A stretch of DNA of 6,336 nt, taken from positions 1 through 6,336 of the forward strand of contig CATZYB010000144.1 in the NCBI GenBank assembly GCA_958426095.1, given 5' to 3'. The position numbers and the translations under genes were made by a program. This DNA is from an uncultured Lachnospiraceae bacterium. Its GTDB lineage: Bacteria; Bacillota; Clostridia; Lachnospirales; Lachnospiraceae. The notes beneath the pieces are model-generated. The model had not been told where the DNA came from. It saw only the letters and a program-made list of their open reading frames with translations, and ran no database searches. Below, one piece after another: positions 5,788-6,336 of this stretch; positions within the stretch are counted from its first letter, which is position 1, and each line of letters starts with the position of its first letter.

Positions 5788-5840
5788 AAGGGCGGAACTG
5801 ATTTTTAGGTAAAAGGGTTCCGCTTTTATTATTCTCTTTT
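5788..5840 (+). terminator. Intrinsic terminator after the relic gene
   Basis: GCGGAAC (5792-5798) pairs perfectly with GTTCCGC (5817-5823). The stem extends outward by two G-U and two A-U pairs (5788-5791 with 5824-5827). The 18-nt interior can form a small TTTT/AAAA hairpin (5803-5806 with 5811-5814). The T-rich tail TTTTATTATTCTCTTTT follows. It lies 22 nt after the relic stop and insulates the downstream ABC transporter unit. Confidence 0.8.
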
Positions 5841-5889
5841 GTAAATACCGAAATCCAAATCTAAACTTTTTGTGAAATCTGTAACGCGT

Positions 5890-5903
5890 GTTGAAATGTC
5901 AAC
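5890..5903. promoter_or_regulatory. Possible operator GTTGA-N4-TCAAC over the -35 box
   Basis: A perfect inverted repeat with 5-bp arms (5890-5894 and 5899-5903) overlaps the -35 hexamer TTGAAA of the downstream promoter. An 8-bp palindrome AAACGTTT (5906-5913) follows in the spacer. Placement over the promoter suggests a repressor or response-regulator site, but no regulator gene is visible in the window. Confidence 0.35.
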
Positions 5904-5919
5904 TTAAACGTTTTATAAT
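5891..5919 (+). promoter_or_regulatory. Sigma-A-type promoter of the downstream ABC transporter gene
   Basis: TTGAAA (5891-5896) and TATAAT (5914-5919) are separated by exactly 17 nt, with an 11 of 12 match to consensus. Transcription should begin near 5926, giving a leader of about 26 nt to the ATG at 5952. This is the best promoter-like sequence in the window. Confidence 0.8.
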
Positions 5920-5951
5920 TAAAATATTAACATAAAGCGGGAGGAGAAGGC

Positions 5952-6336
5952 ATGGAAGCTTATGTAAAGCTGGAGAATGTGACGAAAATTTACCGTATGG
6001 GCGAGGTTGAAATTCGTGCGGCGGACGGTATCGATTTTGAGATTATGAAAGGTGAATTTGTTGTCATTGTCGGTCCCAGCGGGGCGGGAAAAACGACGGT
6101 TTTAAACGTACTTGGGGGTATGGATACGGCGACCAGCGGCTCCATATGGGTAGATGGCAAAGACATTTCCAAATATCACTCGAGGGAGCTGACAGGATAT
6201 CGGCGGGATGATATCGGATTTGTGTTCCAGTTTTATAATCTGATTTCGAATCTGACAGCCCTTGAGAATGTGGAACTGGCTCTGCAGATCTGCCGGGATC
6301 CTCTGAGTGCGAGAAGTGTCTTAAAGGATGTGGGGC
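5952..6336 (+). CDS. ABC transporter ATP-binding protein, MacB/LolD type (3'-truncated by window)
   Basis: The first 128 codons of a cytoplasmic ABC ATPase are present, and the gene runs off the right end. Motifs are Walker A GPSGAGKT (41-48), the LolD/MacB-like LGGMDTATSGSIWVDGKDIS (54-73) and Q-loop DIGFVFQFYNLISNLTALEN with Q93. The signature, Walker B and H-loop lie beyond the window. ATPases of this subfamily usually work with FtsX/MacB-like permeases in lipoprotein handling, peptide or antibiotic export, or envelope-stress resistance, so a permease gene is expected just downstream. ATG 5952 follows GGGAGGAG (5939-5946) with 5-nt spacing, and the product starts MEAYVKLENVTKIY as usual. 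Its own near-consensus promoter with an overlapping inverted repeat indicates a separate, possibly regulated unit. The transported substrate cannot be deduced. Confidence 0.9.
   Translation, partial: MEAYVKLENVTKIYRMGEVEIRAADGIDFEIMKGEFVVIVGPSGAGKTTVLNVLGGMDTATSGSIWVDGKDISKYHSRELTGYRRDDIGFVFQFYNLISNLTALENVELALQICRDPLSARSVLKDVG

Noticed and set aside
5281..5840. Complete insertion sequence or CRISPR-like structure around the relic
   Set aside because: No matching terminal inverted repeats, target-site duplication or spaced direct repeats could be found by eye on either side.

Overview
The window looks like chromosomal DNA from a Gram-positive clostridium, most likely a gut Lachnospiraceae species. 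Supporting signs are strong AGGAGG-type ribosome sites, compact co-directional genes, sigma-A-like promoters, U-tailed hairpin terminators, and a remnant of a PD-(D/E)XK transposase-family protein that I know mainly from Lachnospiraceae. This placement is an inference from sequence style and recalled families, not from a search.

Positions 1-5278 hold a branched-chain amino acid type ABC importer locus, all on the + strand. It starts inside livJ, the extracellular solute-binding protein, whose 5' end lies outside the window. A strong terminator follows, then a 140-nt leader with two candidate promoters. Next comes a tight cluster of livH and livM (permeases), livG and livF (ATPases), and a cytidylate-kinase-like P-loop gene, with gaps of only 1-12 nt. 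A second strong hairpin terminator closes the cluster. LivJ captures the amino acid, LivH/LivM form the channel and LivG/LivF power it. The internal terminator and second promoter region would allow livJ to be made in excess over the membrane complex. The kinase-like protein has no known part in transport, but its position implies co-expression.

Positions 5279-5840 are a small accessory stretch. It begins with two abutting inverted repeats, one a perfect 14-bp palindrome. These are followed by a decayed PD-(D/E)XK (Rpn/PDDEXK_2-like) gene. Its N-terminal motif lies in one frame and its C-terminal helical and coiled-coil part in another, and the nuclease core is missing between them. A further hairpin terminator follows.

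Positions 5841-6336 begin a new transcription unit. A near-consensus promoter has a perfect inverted repeat over its -35 box, followed by a good ribosome site and the first 128 codons of a MacB/LolD-type ABC ATPase that runs off the window.

I did not find a convincing new biological system. The most noteworthy items are the internally deleted transposase-family relic with palindromes at its start and at its deletion junction, and the kinase-like gene embedded in the liv operon.
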